NCBI GenBank assembly: GCA_016702605.1
Contig: JADJDQ010000021.1
Span: forward strand, 744,001 to 808,000
DNA length: 64,000 bases
Direction: 5' to 3'
Origin: Candidatus Intricatilinea gracilis
GTDB taxonomy: Bacteria > Pseudomonadota > Gammaproteobacteria > Burkholderiales > Burkholderiaceae_C
This document shows positions 1 through 9,482 of the stretch, piece by piece. Numbering within the stretch: position 1 is the first letter of the stretch; the number at the start of each line of letters is the position of its first letter. Position numbers and translations under genes: made by a program. The notes beneath the pieces were generated by a model. It was not told the origin of the DNA. It saw only the letters and a program-made list of their open reading frames with translations, and searched no databases.

Positions 1-814
1 TTCGATTTGCGGCGTGACATTGTTCACGGTTGATTGAATATCGCGGCCAGACCGACGGGTGCGCTGGAAGTGCTGTTCGTTGATTCAATTGATCTCCTAA
101 GGTGTTGATTAAAAAGAAGAATTGTTCTGTTTCAAAGGGCTCTTCCGGCTCGATGTATCTGGTGGTCAGCGGTCGTCGGCAGGTGCGAAGTCGACTTCCA
201 TCCCTTGTTTGTGGATGTTGTTGAATGCAGACGATCGTTGCGCCTTAACGCAGCACGAGAGGATGTGGCCGACTTTGAAATCGACTGATCAGACAAGCGA
301 GCTGCAGCCCGCACATTCCTTATGAATACTTATCTCTGACTATCCGAAAGCTGACGAAGGGTCGACTCGACATACTTCTATAGCTGGGCACTTGGCGATG
401 ATTTACCGTCTTGTCTAAGACAAACGCGGAGTGTCCCCGTAAAACATTAATTGAAGTTAATGCATACTGCCCAGCAAGTTTTCCCTGGGAGCGCCCGGTG
501 CTAATTAATTGCTGTTTCGGCGCTACCAAACGGAAATTGACTGCAATCTGCGCCGACTGATGCCCGACGTTGAACGCAGTGCCGATCTCAGCCTTTTGGC
601 ACGAATGGCGCACTGGCGTTTGTGCCCCGAACCGTTCCGACGAGGTCGCCACGGTCAACCACACACGGCAACTTGTTGCGCCCGGTGTGAGATCCTGTGT
701 GGCGTAGCGTTGGACGGGCAGTAGCAACACTCGCGCCGAAGCGAGGGCATGGGCACACTCCCGGCTTCACTCGGCTGACCGGCCGAAGCCTCACATCACC
801 TGGAGTTCTCGCGC
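1..814. other. gene-poor, AT-richer stretch
   Basis: No convincing gene seen on either strand. The first 500 bases are visibly AT-richer than the rest of the left half, and the short open frames lack family motifs, consistent codon bias or ribosome binding sites. The longest (320-730, minus, 136 codons) has no recognisable domain. The region may be the remnant of a gene, the tail of a mobile region or a long upstream region of the DUF2282 gene. Confidence 0.5.
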
Positions 815-1096
815 ATGGATCATCGTCAGATTGTTGCCTCGGCCATGGCCACGGCGCTTGCCCTTGGCTTGCTGAATACGGCAAACGCCCACGGCGGCGA
901 TGCTGGCAAGGAAAAGTGCTACGGCGTCGCCAAGGCAGGCCAGAACGACTGCGCCGACCTGAACGGTCTGCACATGTGCGCCGGTGAGGCGAGTACCGAC
1001 CGCGATCCGGCGGAATGGAAGTTTGTGCTCAAGGGCACCTGCAAGGATCTCGGGGGGCTGAACGAGGCCGAAGCCCGCAAGCAGCCGAAATCATGA
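815..1096 (+). CDS. DUF2282 (BufA1-type bufferin-like) secreted Cys peptide
   Basis: A 93-residue protein with a signal peptide (residues 1 to about 26, ending near NANA-HG) and four cysteines in the DUF2282 pattern: KCYGVAKAG, NDCA, HMCAG and GTCKDLGG. Members of this family are exported copper-binding precursors (bufferins), whose cysteines are usually modified by a DUF692 enzyme (BufB) with a DUF2063 partner (BufC) encoded next door. No DUF692, DUF2063 or DoxX gene follows here; the next gene is an opposite-strand phosphatase. The Shine-Dalgarno-like CTGGAG lies shortly before the ATG. Family assignment is strong; modification and copper role are inferred from the family. Confidence 0.85.
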   Translation: MDHRQIVASAMATALALGLLNTANAHGGDAGKEKCYGVAKAGQNDCADLNGLHMCAGEASTDRDPAEWKFVLKGTCKDLGGLNEAEARKQPKS

Positions 1097-1183
1097 CCAG
1101 CGACCTGGCGCCGCAGCACCGCGGAGCCATGGGCAATGGGTGCAGGCCGACCCACGACGGCCTGCGAAGTGGCTGCAGCGACG

Positions 1184-1660
1184 TCAGAAGCGCGTGATGA
1201 GGCCGCCTTGCGCGGCACTCTCGGGGTTGGAGCCAGCGGCTCGCACGGTCGCCAGCGCGGCGTCCCGGCTGGCACCCAGATGTTTGAGCAGGCAGGCCGC
1301 TACCGTCCCGGTGCGGCCTATGCCTGCTGCGCAGTGCAGCAGCAGCACGGCGCCATGTTCGAGTTCGTCGGCAACCTCGAGCACTTGCTCGCGGAATTGG
1401 GCTTCACCCGCGGCCACGCCGAAGTCGCGCATCGGCACATGGCGCCAGCGCCAGGGCAGGGTGCCCGAGGTGATGGCGGCGTGGTAGTCGGGCGAGCCAG
1501 CGGCTATCTCATGCAGCGGGTTCAGGCAGATGAGTCCCTGCAACCCGTGCTCGCTGGCTTCGGCCTTGAATGCCGCCCAGCTTTCGAAGCGCCCGGGCAT
1601 CGAACTCAGCCAGAGCCGACCTGGCACACCTTCAGGCAAGACAAGCGAACGAAATGGCAT
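1184..1660 (-). CDS. dual-specificity / tyrosine protein phosphatase
   Basis: A 158-residue cytoplasmic protein carrying the cysteine phosphatase signature HCAAGIGRTGT. Cys110 and Arg116 form the C-x5-R loop, and Asp79 in MRDFG is a plausible general acid. The size and layout match small bacterial dual-specificity phosphatases, which hydrolyse phosphotyrosine or related phosphoesters by a phosphocysteine intermediate. It lies 43 bases from the Tim44-domain gene on the same strand and may be co-transcribed with it. The physiological substrate cannot be read from the sequence. Confidence 0.8.
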   Translation of the reverse strand: MPFRSLVLPEGVPGRLWLSSMPGRFESWAAFKAEASEHGLQGLICLNPLHEIAAGSPDYHAAITSGTLPWRWRHVPMRDFGVAAGEAQFREQVLEVADELEHGAVLLLHCAAGIGRTGTVAACLLKHLGASRDAALATVRAAGSNPESAAQGGLITRF

Positions 1661-1703
1661 CTTGTGGTGCTGAAGGTGGGCCGGTAGGCCGGCCCGAACA
1701 AGT

Positions 1704-2735
1704 TCAATGGACCGTGTTGTCCGGTGTCGGGGCGTCGTTTTGCTGGATGCCGGCGATCGCCCAGTCGCGGCTCTCGTCGATGGGGCGCACCAGATGCCAG
1801 AGTTCGTCGAAGGGCTGCGGCACGGCGCCGGTAGTTTCGCTGATCAGGCCATGGAACCGCACGCTGACGACCCACTGCCCGTCTGCCTGAGCCGTGTCGA
1901 TGACTTCGGCGTCGACACGTTGCACGTCGGTCTGCTGGGCTTGGCCAGCGCGGTCCTGCACGTCCAGGCGCAGCGAGGCAAACAACTCGGGCGTGGTGAA
2001 CTTGCGCAGGTCGTCTACCTGGCCACCGTCATTGGCAGCCTGGAGGCTGATGAACAAGGTCTTGGCGATACGCTCGAAACCGGCGCGGTCGAAACCCGGG
2101 GGCAAGACGGCAGGAGGTGCGGCAGCCTCAGCGGCACCCGTGCCCGGTGTGGCTGCGTTGCCGGTGGGGTTCAGCGCCTGAAAACTGGTCGACACCGGTT
2201 GCGCCACTGGCTGAGGGCTCGGTTCGGCTTGGCGATTTGCCCACGGCGAGACATTGGGCTGTCCGGACCCAGTCCCAGCCCCTGCTCCAGCAAACGCCAG
2301 ATTGGACTGTGCCGGCTTGGGACCGAAACGGCGCATCAACCAGACCACCACACCGATGGCCACCATGGCGAGCAAGGCCATCATCAGGAAGTTGCCCATC
2401 GCTTCACCCAGGCCCAGATGGCTCATCAGGGCCGCGATACCCAGACCTGCGGCCAGGCCAGCCAGCGGACCCATCCAGTTGCGCTTTGGTGCGGCAGCCG
2501 GTGCAGCCCCCGGAGCTGCTTGCGCTGGGGTCGTGGCCTGGTTTTGCGCCGGTGTGGCTGGTTTGGCAGGCGCGCTGCTGTCGGGCGTGCGAGCCGGCAT
2601 CTGCCGTTGCATGCCGGCGCTGCCGCCTCCGCCCAGGCGTTTGGCCTCGACTTCGGGGGCGCCTCCGAGCAGAGCCGCAGCACAAAGCAGCAGGGCAAAT
2701 TTGGCCAGGGTCGGCCGCAGGGCGGTGATGTTCAT
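1704..2735 (-). CDS. Tim44-like domain membrane protein
   Basis: 343 residues from the ATG at 2735; an upstream in-frame extension lacks sensible protein features and is rejected. Order: signal-like hydrophobic N-terminus (residues 1-30), a Gly/Ser-rich KRLGGGGSAG segment, a Pro/Ala linker, membrane segments around LAGLAAGLGIAAL and LLAMVAIGVVVWLM, then a C-terminal Tim44-like domain (about 210-343) with FISLQAANDG and FDELWHLVRP. Bacterial proteins of this kind are inner-membrane proteins of unsettled function; the fold is shared with mitochondrial Tim44 but no import role is implied. Confidence 0.85.
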   Translation of the reverse strand: MNITALRPTLAKFALLLCAAALLGGAPEVEAKRLGGGGSAGMQRQMPARTPDSSAPAKPATPAQNQATTPAQAAPGAAPAAAPKRNWMGPLAGLAAGLGIAALMSHLGLGEAMGNFLMMALLAMVAIGVVVWLMRRFGPKPAQSNLAFAGAGAGTGSGQPNVSPWANRQAEPSPQPVAQPVSTSFQALNPTGNAATPGTGAAEAAAPPAVLPPGFDRAGFERIAKTLFISLQAANDGGQVDDLRKFTTPELFASLRLDVQDRAGQAQQTDVQRVDAEVIDTAQADGQWVVSVRFHGLISETTGAVPQPFDELWHLVRPIDESRDWAIAGIQQNDAPTPDNTVH

Positions 2736-2995
2736 GGTGGTGGTGGTTGGTGCGTACAAGGAGTGAGGTGGATGACAGAAACAAAACAGCAACAAACGGT
2801 TGCTGGCGCGCGAGTCTAGTTGGGGGCGAGCGACCTCGTTGCAAGGGTCGGGATAATCCCATCCAGGCGCAACGTGAGTGAGGCGTATCGACGTCGCATC
2901 GATCGGCTGGACTCGCGTCACATCTACTCGGACACCGAGGCCGCCCCTTCGGCTCCTCGGTGGCAGACACATTCTTCAACTTCTCGGATATCACC

Positions 2996-4135
2996 ATGCA
3001 GCTGCGGCCAGACGATTGGCGCCACGACCACGAAGCGGGCACAAGCCCCGGCGCACCCGGCAACACGGCGACCGACGACGCCACCCGCGTGGACGACGTG
3101 CGTATCGCCACGGTTCGCCCATTGATCTCGCCGGCCGTGCTGCTCGAGGAAATGCCGTTGCCCGCCAGAGGTGAACACCTCGTGGCGCGCGCTCGCGCCG
3201 ACATGGCCAATGTGCTGGCCGGCCTCGACGATCGGCTCATCGCCGTGGTGGGGCCATGTTCGATCCACGACCACGACCAGGCGCTGGCGTATGCCCGCCG
3301 GCTCGGCACCGCCGCCCAACGCCTGAAAGATGACCTGTTGGTTGTGATGCGCGTCTATTTCGAGAAGCCGCGCACCACGGTGGGCTGGAAAGGCTACATC
3401 AACGACCCGCGGCTGGACGGCAGCTTCCGCATCAACGAGGGCCTGCGTCGTGCACGTGCCTTGCTGCTCGAGATCACTGCCATGGGACTGCCGGCCGGCA
3501 GCGAGTTTCTCGACCTGCTGAGCCCGCAGTACATCGCCGACTTGGTGGCCTGGGGCGCCATCGGCGCAAGAACCACCGAAAGCCAGAGCCACCGCCAGCT
3601 GGCGTCGGGGCTGTCGTGCCCGGTGGGTTTCAAGAACGGCACCGACGGTGGTGTCAAGGTGGCGGCCGACGCCGTCGTGGCCGCGCGCGCCAGCCATGCC
3701 TTCATGGGCATGACCAAGATGGGCCTGGCCGCCATCTTCGAGACCCGCGGCAACACGGACTGCCACGTCATCCTGCGGGGTGGCAAGACACCCAACTACA
3801 GCGCCGCTGCGGTCGACGCCGCCTGCGCCGTATTGCGCGCCAGCGGCTTGCGCGAACAGGTGATGATCGACTTCTCGCATGCCAACGCCGAAAAGCAGCA
3901 CCGCCGCCAGATCGACGTGGGCCGCGACGTGGCGGCTCAGATCGCTGGGGGTGACACCCGCATCACCGGCGTGATGATCGAAAGCCACCTCGAAGAAGGC
4001 CGCCAGGATCTGGTGGACGGCGTGGCGCCCTTGCCCGGGGTGTCGATCACCGACCCGTGTCTTGGCTGGACGCAGACCGATGCGTTGCTGGACGATCTTG
4101 CAGGCGCGGTGCGCGGCCGACGAACACGTCGCTGA
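2996..4135 (+). CDS. aroG: 3-deoxy-7-phosphoheptulonate synthase (DAHP synthase, class I)
   Basis: Condenses phosphoenolpyruvate and erythrose 4-phosphate, the first step of the shikimate pathway to aromatic amino acids. The 379 residues align along their length with AroF/G/H: GPCSIHD near residue 86, EKPRTTVGWKG, WGAIGARTTESQ, SCPVGFKNGTDGG, ILRGGK, MIDFSHAN and GVMIESH. The ATG at 2996 is preferred; a GTG at 2960 in frame would add 12 residues. The N-terminus is about 30 residues longer than in E. coli AroG. Which aromatic amino acid inhibits it cannot be decided by eye. Confidence 0.93.
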   Translation: MQLRPDDWRHDHEAGTSPGAPGNTATDDATRVDDVRIATVRPLISPAVLLEEMPLPARGEHLVARARADMANVLAGLDDRLIAVVGPCSIHDHDQALAYARRLGTAAQRLKDDLLVVMRVYFEKPRTTVGWKGYINDPRLDGSFRINEGLRRARALLLEITAMGLPAGSEFLDLLSPQYIADLVAWGAIGARTTESQSHRQLASGLSCPVGFKNGTDGGVKVAADAVVAARASHAFMGMTKMGLAAIFETRGNTDCHVILRGGKTPNYSAAAVDAACAVLRASGLREQVMIDFSHANAEKQHRRQIDVGRDVAAQIAGGDTRITGVMIESHLEEGRQDLVDGVAPLPGVSITDPCLGWTQTDALLDDLAGAVRGRRTRR

Positions 4136-4795
4136 CATGCACCGGGCATACACCGGCGTCGACTGCCGCTGAACTTGCGCCAGAGTGGCGGCGGCACAAG
4201 CCGGGTTGGCAATCGGCTTCGGGTTGGCTGATCTGCTCGAACCGTGATGCCGCACCAGCGGCACTTTGTCACGCTCGATCGACGAATGATTTGCGTCAAG
4301 GCTCGCGTGGATGGGGGAATTTCACTTTTGTGCAGGTTAAGCCAGTAACAAAGATTTATCCCGATTAATCCATTTGGAAACACCTCGAGCGACCGAATAT
4401 TTTCTCGGCATCAGTATCGGGGTGACCGGACAGTGCCACCTCCAACCGCCGGCAACACCGTGCAGTACGGGCAATAGACAAACCTGCGGATCTGCCGACT
4501 GCACGCGGCCAGTGACAGGTTGGGTAACTCGAGGGGGCTCTTCAAAAGTTTTACCAAGATAAGCATTGGGCCGTCGGCGATTCTTGCGAAAGTTGACGCG
4601 TCCGAACTATCTTCGAGTTCCTCGGGCTTCGTGAATGGGCTCGATTGGGTTTGTGACGACTGGCGCAAATCGGGGCTTACCCGGGCAACAGGTGAACGAG
4701 CACCACGGTGTCGTATTTTGGGTACGAGGCTGGTTCTTGCATGTGCAATCTTCACTTCTAGAATCCGGCCACTTTCAATCCCGGAGGGATTCACA
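4136..4795. other. 660-base intergenic region upstream of the cytochrome operon
   Basis: No credible gene seen. The plus-strand open frame that runs into the cytochrome-porin has no coding character before 4796. The segment is AT-richer than its neighbours between about 4290 and 4620 and carries a promoter-like sequence close to the operon (see 4737-4764). Its length leaves room for regulatory sites, but I could not name any. Confidence 0.5.
4737..4764 (+). promoter_or_regulatory. sigma70-like promoter of the cytochrome-porin operon
   Basis: TTGCAT (4737-4742) and TAGAAT (4759-4764) are separated by 16 bases and lie 31 bases before the ATG at 4796. A strong Shine-Dalgarno GGAGG stands about 8 bases ahead of that ATG. 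Sequence match only. Confidence 0.5.
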
Positions 4796-6118
4796 ATGAG
4801 TGCTTTGAATTGGGTTCGTCGGAATTTCCCGGCGGTGTTGACCGGGCTGCTGATAGGCGCAACTGCTTTGCCCGCAACTGCTGTGCCAGCGTTTGCACGC
4901 CAGACCGGCAAGGCCTGCACGTCGTGCCACTTCCAGCATTTCCCTGCCTTGAACGACTTCGGCATGGATTTCAAGGCTGGTGGTTACGTCGACATGAAGA
5001 ACAAGCCGTTGGCAGGTCCGAGCCTGTCCCTGGCCGATTCGCTGTACGGCAGCCTGTTTACCAAGATCAGGTACCAGAAGACCAATGGTACGGATGGCGC
5101 ACCCGCCGGAGGCTTGCCCACGAAGAGCACACACAGCGGTGAATTGCAGTTCCCTGACGAGTTTGCCCTGTTGCTCGGCGGCCGGGTTGCCAAGAATATC
5201 GGCTTCATGCTCGAAGGCCAGCTGGCCGGTGAAGGTCCCGTGCTGGCCGGGTTCAAGATGCCTATGTTGTGGGAAGTGGCGGGCCAGCGTCTGGGCGTCG
5301 TGCCATTTACCACCGATGCACTTGGCGCTTCTTACGGTTTCGAACTCCTGAACACCGGCGCGGTGCGCAATGTTCGGATCAGCGAACATCGCGCCGAAAC
5401 CTCGGCTCAGCAGTATGTCTTCTTCCAGGGTACAGCCCCCGGGGGGAATACCGCAGGAGCCACGACGGGTTTCTCGTTCTTCCTGCACAACCCCAACTTC
5501 TATGTCGTGGTTGCGCCGCACACGCCCAATCATCTGCCCGGAGGCGGTAGCCAACTCGGTGGCCTGAGTTCCACCTATCTCCGCGCCGTGGCGACACCGA
5601 CCGTGGCAGGCTGGTCCCTGGCCGCCGGTGTGCAAGCGTGGACGGGCAGCAACTCTCGCTTCAACGATGGCACGGACGTGGTTGGCGTCAGCACCAAGGG
5701 TTGGGCAGTCGATGCGCAGGCGCAGGGTGCCGTCGGGGCCATGCCGCTGGGGGTGTACTTCGCCCATGCCAAGGCACCGGGCACGGTGGCTGGCTCTGCC
5801 ACGCCGAACCTGTTCAACGCCAACGCCAACGCCCGCAGGGCGACCACGCTGACTGCCGAGCTGGGTGTCCTGCCTCAAAAGGCGACAGTGCAGCTGTCGT
5901 TCAGGCGTGCGAACAACGGCGCGGCGATTGCAGGCAGCGACAACGCCACCACGCTCGGCGCAACCTACCAGCTCGATCAGAACGTGCAGTTGCAGTTCGC
6001 TCACAGCGTGCGCCAGAAGGGCAACAACGGTGTGGGTCGCTACGGCCCGAACGCTGTTGCAGATGGCACACGAAGTGGTGATGCGCTCACCACCCTCATG
6101 CTGTCGGCGGGGTTCTGA
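4796..6118 (+). CDS. Cyc2-like fused monoheme cytochrome c - outer-membrane porin
   Basis: 440 residues. A signal peptide (1 to about 29) is followed at once by PAFARQTGKACTSCH, with Cys41, Cys44 and His45 as a single c-type heme site, then FQHFPALNDFGMDFKAGGY. The remaining ~370 residues are rich in alternating hydrophobic/polar strands and end in phenylalanine, as outer-membrane beta-barrels do. This one-heme plus porin layout and the FARQTG-x2-C-x2-CH-x4-P-x-LN-x-FG pattern are those of Cyc2, the outer-membrane iron oxidase of neutrophilic and acidophilic Fe(II) oxidisers. Two periplasmic-type diheme cytochromes follow two bases apart each, which fits electron transfer inward. Cyc2 homologues also occur in bacteria not known to oxidise iron, so the donor is inferred. 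Start chosen for its strong Shine-Dalgarno and signal peptide. Confidence 0.8.
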   Translation: MSALNWVRRNFPAVLTGLLIGATALPATAVPAFARQTGKACTSCHFQHFPALNDFGMDFKAGGYVDMKNKPLAGPSLSLADSLYGSLFTKIRYQKTNGTDGAPAGGLPTKSTHSGELQFPDEFALLLGGRVAKNIGFMLEGQLAGEGPVLAGFKMPMLWEVAGQRLGVVPFTTDALGASYGFELLNTGAVRNVRISEHRAETSAQQYVFFQGTAPGGNTAGATTGFSFFLHNPNFYVVVAPHTPNHLPGGGSQLGGLSSTYLRAVATPTVAGWSLAAGVQAWTGSNSRFNDGTDVVGVSTKGWAVDAQAQGAVGAMPLGVYFAHAKAPGTVAGSATPNLFNANANARRATTLTAELGVLPQKATVQLSFRRANNGAAIAGSDNATTLGATYQLDQNVQLQFAHSVRQKGNNGVGRYGPNAVADGTRSGDALTTLMLSAGF

Positions 6119-6120
6119 CC

Positions 6121-6723
6121 ATGGGCCGACGTCAGAATCGTCTGGCGTTGCTTGCATGTCTGGCGCTGCTGTCGGCGCCAGCCTATGCCGGCTCATTCGA
6201 GGAACACCTGACGGTGTGCTCGGGATGTCACGGGCGCGACGGCACGAGTATCGCGCCCGAGATTCCCAGGCTCGCCGCCCTCGATGCCGAATACATCGCG
6301 CGGCAGATCGGTGACTTCAAGACCGGCAAGCGCAAGAACGCCATCATGCAGGCCATGGTCGCTGCACTGGATGGCCAGGCCATCGAGGCACTCGCTGCAC
6401 ATTACAGCGAACAGGTCGCCAAACCTTCGGACGCGGCGCCTGGGCCGGCCATCGAGCGGGGTCGCAAGATCCACCACGAGGGTATTGTGGGCAGTGCCGT
6501 GCCGTCCTGTTCAGGTTGTCACGGTGAAGATGCGACTGGTGATGCGAAATACCCGCGACTGGCTGGCCAGAATGCGGCCTATATACAGATGCAGTTGGCT
6601 GCCTTCAAGAATGGCGACCGCACCAACGATGCTCGCGGCGCCATGGGGGCGGTGGCCAAACGTATGCAGGACGATGAGATGCAAGCCGTCGCGCAGTATC
6701 TCAACAGCTTGAAACAGGACTGA
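6121..6723 (+). CDS. diheme cytochrome c4-type protein
   Basis: 200 residues with a signal peptide (1-23, ending AYA) and two c-type heme sites, CSGCH at 33-37 and CSGCH at 130-134, each followed by a G-x-D/E-D/A stretch and a PRLA motif as in cytochrome c4. It starts two bases after the cytochrome-porin stop and ends two bases before the next cytochrome, so the three are one transcript. Probable role: periplasmic electron carrier between the outer-membrane cytochrome and a terminal oxidase or other acceptor. The family assignment is seen; the partner is inferred from the operon. Confidence 0.88.
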   Translation: MGRRQNRLALLACLALLSAPAYAGSFEEHLTVCSGCHGRDGTSIAPEIPRLAALDAEYIARQIGDFKTGKRKNAIMQAMVAALDGQAIEALAAHYSEQVAKPSDAAPGPAIERGRKIHHEGIVGSAVPSCSGCHGEDATGDAKYPRLAGQNAAYIQMQLAAFKNGDRTNDARGAMGAVAKRMQDDEMQAVAQYLNSLKQD

Positions 6724-6725
6724 CC

Positions 6726-7439
6726 ATGCTGGGAATTCGTTTCTTCGCGGCCGCTGCTTTGGCGCTGGTTTGTGGTTCGGCGCTGGCCGACCCTGGTGAC
6801 TCTCCACCGGCCAAGACCGAACAAGCCGCGGCAAATATCGACTGGGGCAAGCAGACGGCCGAGTTGGTTACGGTCCTGAAACTGAAGGGTAACCCGGCCG
6901 ACGGCCGTGAAACCTACCGCCACTGTCGTGGTTGCCATCGTGGTGAAGGTGCCGGACTGACCGACGGAACCTACCCGAGGTTATCCGGCCAACATCGCGA
7001 GGTATTGCTCAAGCAGATCACCGATACCCGTGCCGGTATACGTTTCAATCCCAAGATGGAGCCCTTTGCGGCGCGCCATGCGGTGTCCCTGCAGGAGATT
7101 GCGGATATCGCCAGCTTTCTCTCCGAAGCTTTTGCTGGCGAAACCAATGGGCAAGGCGACGGTGCCCTCGCCGTCCAAGGCGAGAAACGCTACAAGCAAC
7201 TGGGCTGCGCCGATTGCCATGGCTTGCGAGGTGAAGGCAATGCCGCCAAGTTCTACCCGGTGGTGGCCGGCCAGCACTATCAGTACCTGATGGCCGAGAT
7301 GCAGCACATCCAGACGGGTCAGCGCGGCAATTCACATCCCGACATGGTCAAGAGCCTGCGTGGTGTGACCAGCGCCGACATGAAGGAACTCGCCAGTTAC
7401 ATGTCGCGGCTGTCCGACCACCGCACCTCGTCACGCTGA
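6726..7439 (+). CDS. diheme cytochrome c (c4-like)
   Basis: 237 residues: signal peptide (1-21, ending ALA), CRGCH at 67-71 and CADCH at 161-165, each heading a cytochrome c4-like half with TYPRLSGQH and FYPVVAGQH motifs. Met111 and the Met in HPDM are plausible distal ligands. A 30-residue linker between signal peptide and first heme half is unlike the preceding cytochrome, so the two are not simple duplicates. Third gene of the cytochrome-porin operon; the inferred job is a second periplasmic carrier or docking partner. Confidence 0.87.
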   Translation: MLGIRFFAAAALALVCGSALADPGDSPPAKTEQAAANIDWGKQTAELVTVLKLKGNPADGRETYRHCRGCHRGEGAGLTDGTYPRLSGQHREVLLKQITDTRAGIRFNPKMEPFAARHAVSLQEIADIASFLSEAFAGETNGQGDGALAVQGEKRYKQLGCADCHGLRGEGNAAKFYPVVAGQHYQYLMAEMQHIQTGQRGNSHPDMVKSLRGVTSADMKELASYMSRLSDHRTSSR

Positions 7440-7451
7440 CCGGTGCGGCCT

Positions 7452-7483
7452 GCCTCACGCCGGGCCGCGGCTTGCCGTGAGGC
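7452..7483. terminator. hairpin between convergent cytochrome and ABC operons
   Basis: GCCTCACG (7452-7459) pairs with CGTGAGGC (7476-7483) around a GC-rich loop, 12 bases after the last cytochrome gene and before the end of the opposing ABC operon. No U-tract follows on either side, so termination is only plausible. Confidence 0.35.
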
Positions 7484-7498
7484 GACGCGGTCACGGGG

Positions 7499-8578
<1,080 letters not shown>

Positions 8579-8581
8579 GTC

Positions 8582-9472
8582 TTACCCCTTCACGGCGCCG
8601 GCCGTCAGGCCACGCACGAAATATTTGCCAGCCAGCACATAGACGGCGAGCGTCGGCAATGCGGCGATGAGTGCGGCGGCCATGTCCACGTTGTATTCCT
8701 TGACGGAACTCGACGTGTTGGCCAAGTTGTTGAGACCCACCGTGATCGGCTTGGACTCGGCGCCCGAGAACACCACACCGAACAGGAAATCGTTCCAGAT
8801 GTTGGTGAACTGCCAGATCACCGTGACGACCAGAATGGGTGTCGACAGCGGCAGCACGATGCGCCAGAAGATGCGGAAGAAGCCGGCGCCGTCGAGCATG
8901 GCCGCCTTGATCAGCTCGTCCGGTAGCCCGATGTAGTAGTTGCGAAAGAAGAGGGTCGTCGACGCCAGACCCATCAGCACGTGCACACACACCAGGCCCC
9001 AGATCGAGTTGGACAGGCCGATCCAGCCCAGCACCTGCGACATCGGCAGCAGCACCACCTGCAGCGGCATGAACACGCCGAACAGCATCAGCGAGAACAG
9101 CAGTTCGCTGCCCTTGAAACGCCACTTGGTGAGCACGTAACCGTTCAGTGCCCCCAGCGTGGTCGACACCAGCACGGCTGGCACGATCATGATGAGTGAG
9201 TTGATGAAATAGGGCTTCAGGCCGCTGCAGTCCATGCCCGTGCACGCGGTGCCCCAGGCCTTGAGCCACGAGGTGAAGTCGATCGCCTTGGGCAGGGCCA
9301 ACAGGCTGCCTTCGCGGATCTCGCTCATGTCCTTGAGCGAGGTGACCAGCATCACGTAAAAGGGCAGCAGGAAGAACGCCGCAAACACAGCGAGCAGGCC
9401 GAACAGCACGACGCGGTGGAAGGTCTGCATGCCGCTGGTCATGGGCTGCGATGCGGTGGAGGAGTGGCTCAT
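8582..9472 (-). CDS. sugar ABC transporter permease (MalG/GtsC type)
   Basis: 296 residues from the ATG at 9472, 10 bases after the preceding permease. Six predicted membrane segments, and the EAA-loop equivalent, DELIKAAMLDGAGFFRIFWRI, for docking with the ATPase. Residues PLQVVLLPM and NIWNDFLFG are typical of MalG-like carbohydrate permeases. The upstream in-frame extension to 9649 overlaps the other permease and is rejected. Ends three bases before the ATPase gene. Confidence 0.9.
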   Translation of the reverse strand: MSHSSTASQPMTSGMQTFHRVVLFGLLAVFAAFFLLPFYVMLVTSLKDMSEIREGSLLALPKAIDFTSWLKAWGTACTGMDCSGLKPYFINSLIMIVPAVLVSTTLGALNGYVLTKWRFKGSELLFSLMLFGVFMPLQVVLLPMSQVLGWIGLSNSIWGLVCVHVLMGLASTTLFFRNYYIGLPDELIKAAMLDGAGFFRIFWRIVLPLSTPILVVTVIWQFTNIWNDFLFGVVFSGAESKPITVGLNNLANTSSSVKEYNVDMAAALIAALPTLAVYVLAGKYFVRGLTAGAVKG

Positions 9473-9482
9473 CGCATGACCC

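Noticed and set aside
320..730. 136-codon minus-strand open frame near the left edge.
   Set aside because: No domain, no ribosome binding site and no coding bias; probably chance.
4520..4795. Upstream extension of the cytochrome-porin reading frame.
   Set aside because: It lacks coding character; the strong Shine-Dalgarno and signal peptide set the start at 4796.
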